Source: Actinomycetales bacterium
GTDB taxonomy: Bacteria; Actinomycetota; Actinomycetes; Actinomycetales; Cellulomonadaceae
DNA: 64,000 nt
Direction of reading: 5' to 3'
Assembly: GCA_020444245.1 (NCBI GenBank)
Contig: JAHLLI010000023.1
Location: forward strand, 16,061-80,060
This document shows, one piece after another, positions 10,356 to 19,300 of this stretch. The notes below the pieces were generated by a model. That model worked only from the letters and a program-made list of their open reading frames with translations, was not told the DNA's origin and made no database searches. Numbering within the stretch: the stretch's first letter is position 1; every line of letters begins with the position of its first letter. The translations under genes and the position numbers were made by a program.

Positions 10356-12496
10356 CCTGGACCCTCGCGGCGGCCGCCGTCGTGCTGGGGGCACTCGCCG
10401 CATGGCTGTGGTTCACCCTGCGGCGCACCCGCTCCGAGACCGGCTCCCGGGTCCATGACGCCGCGGTCGCGACCCGTCGCACGGCGGGGATCCTCGCGGT
10501 CAGCCGCGACGGGATCCTGGTGCACGCGCCCGACGGCCGGATCCTGGAGCTCAACGAGGCGGCCGCGCAGGTGCTGGACCGGCCGATGGCCCAGCTGCTC
10601 GGCATGCACGTGCTGGAGCTCCCGGTCACCTGGATCACCGAGGAGAACCTCGCGGTCGCGCCGGCCTCGGTGTTCGCGCCGCGCGGACCGGGCCTGCCGG
10701 GCGATCCGGCGCCCTTCGTGGTCGGTGCGGTGCCGAGCACGGGCGCCGCGGTGCGCTGGGTGCAGACCACCACCCGCACGGTCCCGGGCGCCGACGGTGC
10801 GCACGAGCTGGTCACCACGCTCGCCGACGTCACCGGGCCGCGGCAGATCCGTGCGGCGCTGGCCCGGTCCGAGACCCAGTTCCGCCTGGCGATGGAGAAC
10901 GCTCCGATCGGCATGGTGCTCACCGACCGGCAGTGGCGACTGGTCGAGGTCAACGCAGCCTTCGCCCAGATGCTCGGGGTCACGCCCGAGTCGCTGGTCG
11001 GGCGTGACCTGTCGACGCTGTCGCACCCCGGCGACCGCGCGGCGGAGCGGGCGCACGTCCAGCAGGTGCTCGCAGGCGTCGGCGCGCGCTTCACGCTCGA
11101 GAAGCGGTACCTGCGCGCCGACGGTCAGACCATCTGGGCCGTCCTGGACGCGGTGCTGGTGCGCTCGCCGTCCGGCGAGCCGGACCAGTTCGTCGCCCAG
11201 GTACGCGACGCGACCGAGGCCCGGCTGCAGTCCGAGATGCTCGCTCACCGTGCCCTGCACGACCCGCTGACCGGGCTGGGCAACCGCGCCGCGATGCAGG
11301 AAGAGCTCACCGAGGCCCTCAGCGTGCCGGACGCCGCGGACCGGGTCGCCGTCATCGTGGTCGACCTCGACGAGTTCAAGGAGATCAACGACCGCTACGG
11401 CCACGCGGCCGGAGACGACGTGCTGGTGCACGTCGGTGGGGTGCTGCGGGCCGCGTGCGGCGGTCGCGGCACGGCGTTCCGCCTGGGCGGCGACGAGTTC
11501 GTGGTGGTGGTCCGCGATCACCAGGCCGGGCCGGCTGCCTTCGAGATCGCCACGTCGGTGCACCGCGGCCTCGCCAACCCGGTACGCACCCAGCAGCGCC
11601 GGTTCCCGGTGCGGGCGAGCCTGGGCGTCGCGGTGGTCGACGACGAGCTGCTGGCCTCTGGCATGACGGGGGTGCTCGCCGCGGGGGACGCCGCGCTGTA
11701 CGTCGCCAAGGGCGCCGGGCGCAGCCGCACGGAGGTCTACACCCCGGACATGGACGTGCCGGAGCTGTCCCGCCACGGCATGCAGCACGAGCTGAGCCGG
11801 GCGCTGGAGAACGGCGAGCTGGTGCTGCACTTCCAGCCCGTGGTCGACCTGGCCACGCGGGCGGTGGTCGGGCACGAGGCACTGGTGCGGTGGGAGCACC
11901 CCGAGCGCGGGCTGCTCCTGCCGGGGTCCTTCCTGGAGGTCGCCAGTGAGGCGGGCCTGGCCGTGCCGCTGGGTCTGGAGGTGGTCAGGCTCGCGGTGGC
12001 GCACCTGGTGCGGACGGCGCCGTCGGGCCGATGGGTCTCGATCAACGTCGCGGCCGACCAGCTGGGTGACGGTGAGCTGGTCGCCGCGATCCGGGCCGCG
12101 GGCGAGCACCACGGCCTGGCGCCGGGACGGATCATGGTCGAGATGACCGAGACGAGCCTGGATCCCAGCCCAAGGGTGCGCCAGGACCTCGTCGACCTGC
12201 ACGCCGCCGGCGTGCCGGTGCTGATCGACGCGTTCGGCACGGGCGTCCCGCCGTTGCCGTACCTGCGTGATCTCCCGCTCGCGGGCATCAAGCTCGACAT
12301 GTCGTTCACCGCAGGCATCCCCGAGGACCCGGCGGCCGCGCGCGTCTCGCGCGGCCTGGGCGCGATGACGCGCGAGATGGGCCTGATGAGCGTCGCGGAG
12401 GGCGTGGAGACCTCCGAGCAGGCGTCGTTCCTGCGCGACGGCGGCTGGCAGTTCGGTCAGGGCTGGCTGTTCGGCGTGGCGCGCGCCACCGACTGA
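10340..12496 (+). CDS. Membrane-anchored PAS-GGDEF-EAL cyclic-di-GMP protein, EAL site altered
   Basis: A 718-residue protein: one N-terminal membrane helix (about residues 7-26), two PAS-like regions (about 50-165 and 175-300), a GGDEF domain and an EAL domain. The cyclase signature is intact (LGGDEF, 382-387), but no RxxD inhibitory site precedes it. In the EAL domain E513-A514-L515, INVAAD, VEMTET, IKLD and AEGVET are kept, while the usual DDFGTG is DAFGTG (Asp630, Ala631), losing one metal ligand. Cyclase activity is plausible and phosphodiesterase activity doubtful. The start overlaps ftsK by 16 nt and has Shine-Dalgarno GAGGAG inside ftsK. Confidence 0.9.
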   Translation: MAGVVTWTLAAAAVVLGALAAWLWFTLRRTRSETGSRVHDAAVATRRTAGILAVSRDGILVHAPDGRILELNEAAAQVLDRPMAQLLGMHVLELPVTWITEENLAVAPASVFAPRGPGLPGDPAPFVVGAVPSTGAAVRWVQTTTRTVPGADGAHELVTTLADVTGPRQIRAALARSETQFRLAMENAPIGMVLTDRQWRLVEVNAAFAQMLGVTPESLVGRDLSTLSHPGDRAAERAHVQQVLAGVGARFTLEKRYLRADGQTIWAVLDAVLVRSPSGEPDQFVAQVRDATEARLQSEMLAHRALHDPLTGLGNRAAMQEELTEALSVPDAADRVAVIVVDLDEFKEINDRYGHAAGDDVLVHVGGVLRAACGGRGTAFRLGGDEFVVVVRDHQAGPAAFEIATSVHRGLANPVRTQQRRFPVRASLGVAVVDDELLASGMTGVLAAGDAALYVAKGAGRSRTEVYTPDMDVPELSRHGMQHELSRALENGELVLHFQPVVDLATRAVVGHEALVRWEHPERGLLLPGSFLEVASEAGLAVPLGLEVVRLAVAHLVRTAPSGRWVSINVAADQLGDGELVAAIRAAGEHHGLAPGRIMVEMTETSLDPSPRVRQDLVDLHAAGVPVLIDAFGTGVPPLPYLRDLPLAGIKLDMSFTAGIPEDPAAARVSRGLGAMTREMGLMSVAEGVETSEQASFLRDGGWQFGQGWLFGVARATD

Positions 12497-12515
12497 CCAG
12501 GTCCCGGGCTGGTGC

Positions 12516-13868
12516 TCAGCCGGTGGTGGCCGCGGTGGAGGCCGTGTCCGTCCCGGAGGGACCAGCGGTCGGGGCCGGGGGCGCGACGCGCTCCTCGACG
12601 GGCCCCGTGCCGGAGGGCACCGGAGGCGTGAGCAGCTCGGGCGCCGCATCACCGGCCACCGCGACGACCCTGTCGTGCCGGGCCTTGACCTCGGCCGCGG
12701 ACATGCTGCCGACGCCCTTGCCGGCGGCGGCGAGGGCGGACAGCGGTTCGACCTTGTGTCCGTCGGCCAGGTCGACGGTCACCGCCGTCCAGCCGACCGA
12801 CTCCACCCGCGCCGGGCCACCCACGGGTTTGCGGATCGTCGCCTCGAAGATCAGGCCGGAGTCGGTGCGGGCGGTGCAGCAGTGCGCACCCTGGTTGGAG
12901 ATGAAGTTGCCGAGTCCGTAGGCGACCCACATGCCCGAGCCGTCCGGGCCGCCCGAGAGGTGAGCGATCGGCTGCGGGACGTGGGCGTGGTGCCCGATGA
13001 CCAGGTCGACCTCGCCGGAGTCCGCCAGCGCCTGGGCGACCGCGACCTGCTCGGCCGCGGGCTCGGACACGTACTCCACGCAGCAGTGGATCGACACCAC
13101 GACCAGGTCCGCGCCCGCCGCGCGCGCCGCCTTCGCGTCGGCGATGATCCGGTCGGTGTTGATGAGGTTGACGCTGTAGTCGGCCGGGACCGGCATGCCG
13201 TTGGTGCCGTAGGTCGCCGAGATGTGGGCGATCGTGACGGTCTGGCCCTCGCGGCCGAACTCGTACATCTGGATGTCGGAGGCCTCCGCAGCCGTCCGTG
13301 CGGTCCCGGCATGACCCAGCCCGGCAGCGTCGAACGCGTCGAGCGTCGCCTTCAGGCCGGCTTCGCCGCGGTCCACGCTGTGGTTGGACGCGGTGGAGCA
13401 CCCGTCCCATCCGACCTTCTTCAGGTCGGGCACCAACGCCGCAGGGGCGCCGAACAGCGGGTAGCCGGAGGGCTTCACGCCGTCGGGCGCGACCGGCACC
13501 TCCATGTGGCAGATCGCCAGGTCGGCGCCCGCGATCCAGTCCGCGACCGGGGCCATCTCGCGGGTGAAGTCGTAGCCGTCGGCGGTGCGCGCGTCGGCGA
13601 CCACACCCTCGTGCGGGAGCACGTCCCCGGCCGCGACCAGGGTGAGCACGGCGTCCGGGGGTGGCGTGGGCGTGGGCGTGGGCGTCGGGGTCGGCGAGGT
13701 GCTCGGGCTGACCGTCGCCGTCACCGGAGCGGCGGCCGTCCCGCCGTCGGGCCACAGACCGGTGGCCGCGGCTGCCGCGACGCCGGCCCCGGCGGTCAGC
13801 GCGAGGGCGACCAGGACGCCGATGGCGGACAGGCCGCGACGCCGCTCCGACCGCGCGTGCCGACTCAC
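12516..13868 (-). CDS. CapA-family exported protein
   Basis: A 450-residue secreted or anchored protein. A cationic N-terminus and one hydrophobic segment (LSAIGVLVALALTAGAGVAAAAA) look like a signal peptide or anchor. A Ser/Thr/Pro linker follows, then a CapA/PGA_cap domain with AAGDVLPHEG, ICHMEVP, ASNHSVDRGEAGL, GHHAHVPQP and YGLGNFISNQ. Family members are linked to poly-gamma-glutamate export or have a metallophosphoesterase-like fold. No capsule genes are nearby, so the role is unknown. The tail is Pro/Thr/Ala-rich. The GTG at 13868 sits 7 nt after a -10-like hexamer; a GTG at 13877 with GGAGG before it is an alternative. Confidence 0.82.
   Translation of the reverse strand: MSRHARSERRRGLSAIGVLVALALTAGAGVAAAAATGLWPDGGTAAAPVTATVSPSTSPTPTPTPTPTPPPDAVLTLVAAGDVLPHEGVVADARTADGYDFTREMAPVADWIAGADLAICHMEVPVAPDGVKPSGYPLFGAPAALVPDLKKVGWDGCSTASNHSVDRGEAGLKATLDAFDAAGLGHAGTARTAAEASDIQMYEFGREGQTVTIAHISATYGTNGMPVPADYSVNLINTDRIIADAKAARAAGADLVVVSIHCCVEYVSEPAAEQVAVAQALADSGEVDLVIGHHAHVPQPIAHLSGGPDGSGMWVAYGLGNFISNQGAHCCTARTDSGLIFEATIRKPVGGPARVESVGWTAVTVDLADGHKVEPLSALAAAGKGVGSMSAAEVKARHDRVVAVAGDAAPELLTPPVPSGTGPVEERVAPPAPTAGPSGTDTASTAATTG
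13663..13686. repeat. Short hexanucleotide repeat coding a Thr-Pro tract
   Basis: Three copies of GGCGTG plus one GGCGTC run head to tail. On the minus strand they encode the alternating Pro-Thr linker of the CapA-like protein. Repeat-number variation would only change linker length, in frame. Confidence 0.8.
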
Positions 13869-13875
13869 GCGCGGC

Positions 13876-13881
13876 ACACTA
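13876..13881 (-). promoter_or_regulatory. -10 element of the CapA-like gene
   Basis: TAGTGT on the minus strand lies 7 nt before the GTG at 13868. This supports that start over the GTG at 13877. Confidence 0.45.
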
Positions 13882-13915
13882 CCCTCCGGGTGCCGGGACG
13901 TGGCCCTGCGCACCG

Positions 13916-13921
13916 TAGGCT
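13916..13921 (+). promoter_or_regulatory. -10 element of pgsA, leaderless arrangement
   Basis: TAGGCT lies 6 nt before the pgsA GTG. It is back to back with the divergent -10 of the CapA-like gene, about 35 bp apart. Confidence 0.5.
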
Positions 13922-13927
13922 GAGGGC

Positions 13928-14494
13928 GTGACGAGGACGCCGATGGTCTGGAACGCGGCCAACATCGTCACCTTGGTCCGCTTCCTGCTCGTGCCGCTGG
14001 TGGTCGTCGCCCTGCTGCTCGACACCGGCGGCGGCGGGTGGCGCTGGGTGGCCGCGGGCGTGTTCCTGCTGGCCGCCGCCACCGACCGGCTCGACGGCTG
14101 GCTCGCCCGGCGCCTGGGGCAGGTGACCGACTGGGGCAAGCTCGTCGACCCGATCGCGGACAAGGCGCTCGTCGGCACCGCGCTGATCGCGTTGTCCGCA
14201 CTCGGCGACCTGCCGTGGTGGGTGACGATCGTGATCCTGGTCAGGGAGCTGGGGGTCACCGCGCTGCGGTTCGCGGTGCTGCGCTACACGGTGATCGCCG
14301 CCTCGCCGGGCGGCAAGGCCAAGACGGTGCTCCAGACGATCGGCATCACGCTGTTCCTGCTGCCGCTGGACACCCTGCCCGACGCGGTCCGGGTGGTCGC
14401 CTGGGTGGTGCTCGGCGCGGCCGTGGTGCTCACCGTGGTGACCGGCCTGGACTACCTGCGCCGGGGTCTTGCGGTGCGTGCCGCCGCGTCATGA
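13928..14494 (+). CDS. pgsA: CDP-diacylglycerol-glycerol-3-phosphate 3-phosphatidyltransferase
   Basis: A 188-residue membrane enzyme that makes phosphatidylglycerophosphate, the precursor of phosphatidylglycerol and cardiolipin. The CDP-alcohol phosphotransferase signature is complete: Asp56-Gly57, Ala60-Arg61, Gly70, Asp74 and Asp78. Four to six hydrophobic helices are visible, with the N-terminal NAANIVTLVRFLLVP typical of PgsA. The stop overlaps the cinA start (ATGA). The order pgsA-cinA-clgR downstream of ftsK is one I recall from many actinobacteria. Confidence 0.95.
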   Translation: MTRTPMVWNAANIVTLVRFLLVPLVVVALLLDTGGGGWRWVAAGVFLLAAATDRLDGWLARRLGQVTDWGKLVDPIADKALVGTALIALSALGDLPWWVTIVILVRELGVTALRFAVLRYTVIAASPGGKAKTVLQTIGITLFLLPLDTLPDAVRVVAWVVLGAAVVLTVVTGLDYLRRGLAVRAAAS

Positions 14495-14988
14495 GCGGGT
14501 CGACGGGGACCCTGGCAGAACGACTGGTGGGTCGCCTCGCAGCTGACGGGCGCACCCTCGCCGTGGCCGAGTCGTTGACCGGCGGTGCCGTGCTCGACGC
14601 CCTTGTCGCGGTGCCCGGAGCCTCGGCGGTGCTGCGTGGCGGCGTGGTCGCCTACGCCCCGGAGGTCAAGATCGGGGTCCTGGGCGTGCCGGCCGAGCTC
14701 ATCGCCCGGCACGGCACCGTGCACCCTGACGTGGCCTGGGAGATGGCCAGCCGCGTGCGGGTCCTCCTCGGCGCCGACCTCGGCGTGGCGACCACCGGCG
14801 TCGCCGGGCCGGACCCGGTCGGAGGGCACCTCCCCGGCGAGGCGTACGTCGCGGTGGTCGGGCCGGCGGGGGAGCGGCTCATGTCGCTGCCGGCGTCCGC
14901 GGGAGCGGACCGCGCGACGATCCGCGCGAGGGCACGCGACCTGGCGCTGACCCTGGCTCTGCGCCATGCGGGTGACCTGGTGGGGTGA
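14491..14988 (+). CDS. CinA C-terminal domain protein (PncC-type nicotinamide-nucleotide amidase)
   Basis: A 165-residue stand-alone CinA C-terminal domain. Landmarks are TLAVAESLTGGAVLDALVAVPGAS near the N-terminus, GGVVAYAPEVKIGVLGV, and the glycine-rich ATTGVAGPDP before GEAYVAVVG. In the family this domain deamidates nicotinamide mononucleotide to nicotinate mononucleotide in pyridine-nucleotide recycling. The N-terminal MoaB-like half of full CinA is absent, which is common in actinobacteria. The gene is translationally coupled to pgsA by a 4-nt overlap. Confidence 0.9.
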   Translation: MSGSTGTLAERLVGRLAADGRTLAVAESLTGGAVLDALVAVPGASAVLRGGVVAYAPEVKIGVLGVPAELIARHGTVHPDVAWEMASRVRVLLGADLGVATTGVAGPDPVGGHLPGEAYVAVVGPAGERLMSLPASAGADRATIRARARDLALTLALRHAGDLVG

Positions 14989-14992
14989 ACGC

Positions 14993-15016
14993 TCGACCCA
15001 GCCCGGGCGGGGTCGA
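14993..15016 (+). terminator. Possible terminator after cinA
   Basis: Arms TCGACCC and GGGTCGA flank a self-complementary GC-rich centre, starting 5 nt after the cinA stop. There is no T-tract, and the stem is short, so this is tentative. Confidence 0.35.
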
Positions 15017-15177
15017 TGGGGCCGTGACAGGATCGAGGTGTCACAGCTGATCGGCGCCGGCGCCCGACCCTCGGGAACACCACGGGCCGCCGCGGCGTTC
15101 GACCAGACGTGACACGTACCGGTCGACTCGCTCATCCCGACCCTCGTTCCCATCGTGCTCCCGTCCGACCCGCGGGG

Positions 15178-15183
15178 TACGGT
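15178..15183 (+). promoter_or_regulatory. Possible -10 element of clgR
   Basis: TACGGT would start transcription about 55 nt before the clgR ATG. The rest of the 258 bp between cinA and clgR shows nothing else convincing, including no obvious ClgR-box palindrome. Confidence 0.35.
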
Positions 15184-15246
15184 AGGCCAACCTCGGGACG
15201 CGCGACGGCACCCGGGACGAGACCGGAGCAGAAGGGAGGGCCCGCG

Positions 15247-15582
15247 ATGATCGTGCTGCGACGTGAGATCGGCGACGTGCTGCGTGCCGCCCGCCAGCGT
15301 CAGGGCCGCACCCTCCGCGAGGTGTCGTCGGCCGCGCGTGTGTCCCTCGGCTACCTGTCCGAGATCGAGCGCGGGCAGAAGGAAGCCTCCTCCGAGCTCC
15401 TCGGATCGATCTGCGAGGCGCTGGACGTGCCCATGTCGATCGTGCTCCGTGAGGTGAGCGACCGGATCGCGGTAGCCGAGGACATGGCCATCCCCGACAC
15501 CGTGCCGGCGGACCTGGAGCGCAGCCTCGGCCGCGGCGCCGGCGGCTGGTCACCACGTGGCGAGCTGGTCCGCGCCGGCTGA
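15247..15582 (+). CDS. clgR: ClgR-type transcriptional activator
   Basis: A 111-residue XRE-like helix-turn-helix protein. The N-terminus [19 protein letters not shown] and the recognition region [20 protein letters not shown] with [11 protein letters not shown] and ICEALDVP match the ClgR family closely. ClgR activates Clp protease and chaperone genes in actinobacteria. Shine-Dalgarno GGGAGGG precedes the ATG. The C-terminus is short, ends in RAG, and has no LAA-type degron that I can recognise. Its place downstream of pgsA and cinA agrees with the identification. Confidence 0.92.
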   Translation: MIVLRREIGDVLRAARQRQGRTLREVSSAARVSLGYLSEIERGQKEASSELLGSICEALDVPMSIVLREVSDRIAVAEDMAIPDTVPADLERSLGRGAGGWSPRGELVRAG

Positions 15583-15604
15583 GACCGGAGCCGAACCACC
15601 GACC

Positions 15605-16387
15605 TCAGGCCCCGTCGAGCGAACCGCTCGGCGGGGCCTGACACGTCGGGCACCAGAACACCGGGCGCTCCATCGGCGGGCGGCGCGCGGTGCCGACAGC
15701 CACGGGCGTGCCGCACCGTTCGCAGGGCCGACCCAGGCGGCCGTGCACGCGGGGTCGCGGGTCCGCCGTGACCGCGCGTCCCATGAGCTCGCGTGCGGTC
15801 ATCACCAGGCTCGCCGGGTCCGGAGCCTCGTGGGCCGGTGTCCATGGCCAGACCCGACGTGCGAACAGGGTCTCGGCTGTCCAGATGGTGCCCAGGCCGG
15901 CCAGCACCTGCTGGTCGAGCAGGACCTCCGCGATCGGTCGCAGCTCCGCGGCGACCCGGGCCAGGACCACCGGCAGGCCGTCGGTGGGGAAGCCGTCGTC
16001 GAGCACGTCCGGGCCGAGGTGCCCGATCACGGTCGGCTCGTCCCGGGTGCGCAGCACGTCGAGCATGCCCAGACGCAGGCCGATGGCCGTCCAGCTGTCG
16101 GCGGCGAGTACGGCCCTGACCCACGGGTCGCGCTCGATCCCCGCGGTCGAGCCGGTCCGTGCGACCCGCCACGACCCGTCCATCCGCAGGTGGGTGTGCA
16201 GGGTGCGGCCGTCGTCGAGACGCGTGAGCAGGTGCTTGCCGTACGCCCTCGTGCCGAGCACCGTGCGGCCGGCGAGCTCGACGCCGCCGGCGTCCGGCCA
16301 GCGCAGCTCGGCGCGGCGCACCACGCGGCCGGCGAGGGCCTGGTCCAGGCGCGCTGCGGTGCGGCGCAGGATGTCGCCCTCCGGCAT
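15605..16387 (-). CDS. Fpg/Nei-family DNA glycosylase (Nei2-like)
   Basis: A 260-residue base-excision repair glycosylase/AP lyase. After Met comes Pro2-Glu3 (PEGD), the catalytic pair of the family. The helix-two-turn-helix region VLLDQQVLAGLGTIWTAE lies around residue 170. The C-terminal zinc finger has CERCGTPV and WCPTCQ. The PEGD rather than PELPE start points to the Nei branch. The ATG overlaps the lhr stop by one base (TGATG), so it is the second gene of an lhr-nei2 operon, a pairing also known in mycobacteria. Confidence 0.93.
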   Translation of the reverse strand: MPEGDILRRTAARLDQALAGRVVRRAELRWPDAGGVELAGRTVLGTRAYGKHLLTRLDDGRTLHTHLRMDGSWRVARTGSTAGIERDPWVRAVLAADSWTAIGLRLGMLDVLRTRDEPTVIGHLGPDVLDDGFPTDGLPVVLARVAAELRPIAEVLLDQQVLAGLGTIWTAETLFARRVWPWTPAHEAPDPASLVMTARELMGRAVTADPRPRVHGRLGRPCERCGTPVAVGTARRPPMERPVFWCPTCQAPPSGSLDGA

Positions 16388-19300
16388 CAGAGCCTCAGCC
16401 CGCGCGGCGTGGTGCCGAAGCCCGCGTCGGCCAGTGCGCGGGCGGCGCGGCCGGCGAGGACCTCGCGGTCCAGCACCTCCGCGCCGTCCAGGCGTCGCAG
16501 GGCGACGCGGCCGAGCCGTCCGCTGCGCACCATGTCCGCCAGGGCGAGCGCGCCGGTCCGCAGGTGGGCCGCGGCGGCCGTCTCGTCCCGGGCCCCGGTG
16601 AACGACAGCACGGTGCGCCCGCCGCGCTCGAGGTACCACGCGAGGTCGCCGTCCACGAGCACCACGAGCGCCCCTGCGGTGCGTCCTGGGCGGTGGGTCG
16701 TGGCGCCGGGCGGCCAGGGCAGTGCGGCGCCGAACGGGTTGGCCGGGTCGGTCGCCGCGAGCACGACCGCGCGGAGCTCCTCCGTGGCCCGCAGCTGGTC
16801 CACCGCTCCGGGCAGCGCGAACTGCGACCCCCCGAGGTGCTCGACGAAGTACCCGCGGCGCACGGCCCCGGACTCCTCCAGGGCGGCGAGCACCCGGTAC
16901 ACCTGGCCGAACCGCCCCGCGACCCCCTCGGTGGGGGCCACCGCGCGCGTCACCACACCGTGGCGGTCGAGCAGCTGTGCTGCGGCAGCGCGGGCCAGGA
17001 GCGTCGGGTCGGTCTCCCTGGTCGGCAGCAGCGACCACCGCCCGGCGGCGTCCCTGGCCGGTCCGGACGGGCCGCCCGTGGGCCGCAGCGCGAGCCCGGG
17101 CCGCAGGGCCCTGCCCCGCGGTGTGGTCGCGCGGGTCCGGTGCGTGGTGCCCCGCCCGGTCGCGCCCAGCCTGGCGCGCACGGGGCCGAAGCCGTCGTTG
17201 GTGACCTGCCCGCACCAGGCCAGGTCCCACAGGGCCTCGACCGCTCCCGCGTGGTCGGGTGGCTCGTCGGTCAGCTCCGCGACCCGGGCGACCAGCGGTT
17301 CCAGGAACCAGCCGCCGCCCGCGGCCAGGGCGGTGCGCAGCGCGTCGTGCAGGGGTGTGGCAGGCGGGACGAACGGGGCCGGGAGCGTCAGGTCCGCCGT
17401 GGCGGCCGGGTGCAGGCTGACCAGTCCGTCGCGGGCGGCGAGCGACGCGTGCCCGGCCCACAGCACCTCGCCGGCCGCGGTCAGCTCGTCGAGCATCGCG
17501 GGCGCGTAGTCCACCACCCTGGACGGCAGCACCAGGGTCTCCAGGGCCGACGCCGGGACGGGGTAGCCCGCGAGCTGCTCGACCACCCGGGCCAGCCCGT
17601 CCACGCCGCGCAGCGCGTGCCCGGCTGCCTGGCGGGTGCCGGCCGCACCGACCCCGGCGACGTGCTGCCAGGCCGGCAGGAACCGGCCCAGGGCCGCAGC
17701 GGGCACCGGCTCGACCTCGGCGCGCAGCGCGGCCAGCGAGCGTCGCCGGATCCGACGCAGGACCTCCACGTCGCAGTGGTCCTCCCCGGTGCCGCCGAGC
17801 ACCTCGGGCCTCAGCCGGCCGACCACCACCGCGCCCTCGCGCTCCAGGCGCCGGAGCACCTCGCCGACGGCGGCCGGCGGCAGGGCGAACCGCTGGGCGA
17901 TCTGGGCCGCGGTGAACGGGCCGTGGGTGCGCGCGTGGCGTCGGACCAGGTCGCCCAGCGGGTCGGCGACCGGGGCCGCGAGCTCGGCCGGCACCCCGGG
18001 GGGTAGTGCGACGCCCAAGGCGTCGCGCAGCCGGGCCGCGTCCTCGACGACCGCCCACTGCTCGCTGCCCGCGCAGCGCACCTGCAGGACCCTGCGCTGG
18101 GCCACGAGCGTGGAGAGCCAGCCGGGCAGCGCGTCGCGCGCGTCGGGGGCGGTGCGCTCGAGGGCCGCCGCCAGGTCCAGCGGGCCGTGCCGGCGCAGCA
18201 CGTCGGCCGCCTGCTCCAGGTCGGTCGCGAGGCGGTCCGGTGCGGTGCCACCGACCTCGGCTTCCACCGCGAGCACGGCGGCGGGGTCGAGCAGATCGGC
18301 CAGCGGGGTGGCGTCCCCGGCAAGCAGCTCGGCGAGCAGCGCCGGGTCCAGGGTCAACGCGGCCGCGCGGCGCTCGGCCAGCGGCGCGTCGCCGTCGTAG
18401 AGGAACTGTGCCGTGTACCCGAACAGCAGTGACTGGGCGAACGGCGACGGGGTCGGCGTGGTGACCTCGACCACCTGGACCCGCCTGGCGGCGACGTCGG
18501 CCATCAGTGCGGCCAGGCCCGCGGTGTCGAAGACGTCCTGGAGGCACTCGCGGGCGGCCTCGAGCAGGATCGGGAACTCGGGGTGACCCGCGGCGACCTG
18601 CAGCAGCTGGGCAGCTCGCTGGCGCTGCTGCCACAGGGGCTGGCGGCGGTCCGGGCGGCGACGGGGCAGGAGCAGGGCTCGGCCGGCGGCCTCCCGGAAC
18701 CGAGCGGCGAAGATCGTCGAGGCGCCCAGCTCGGCTCGCACGGCGTCGGCGACCTCGTCCGGGGCGAGCAGCAGGTCGGCGAGGTCGACCTGCGGCGCCT
18801 GCGGCACGGACCACGAGGCGCTCGCCGTGTCCCAGGTCGCCTCTCCGGAGGCCACCGCGTCCGGCAGTCTCAGGACGATGCCGTCGTCGGAGTGCATCAC
18901 CGCGGCGTCCAGCCCGTAGCGCTCGCGCAACCGCCCGGCGATCACCAGGGCCCACGGGGCGTGCACCCGTGCGCCGAACGGCGAGTGCACCACCACGCGC
19001 CAGTCGCCCAGCTCGTCGCGGAAGCGTTCGACCACCACGGTGGCGTCGTCCGGGACGCGGCCGGTCGCCTCGCGCTGCTCGGCCAGGTAGGCGACCAGGT
19101 TGTCGGCGGCCCACTCGTCCAGGCCCGCCGCCCTCGCGCGCGCCGCGGCCTCGTCGCGCGGCAGCGCGGCGGCCTCGCGCAGCCACGCTCCGACCGCCCG
19201 CCCCAGCTCCAGCGGCCGGCCGGGGCTGTCGCCCTTCCAGAAGGGCAGGCGTCCGGGCAGGCCAGGGGCTGGGGTGACGAGCACCCGGTCGGGGGTGATC

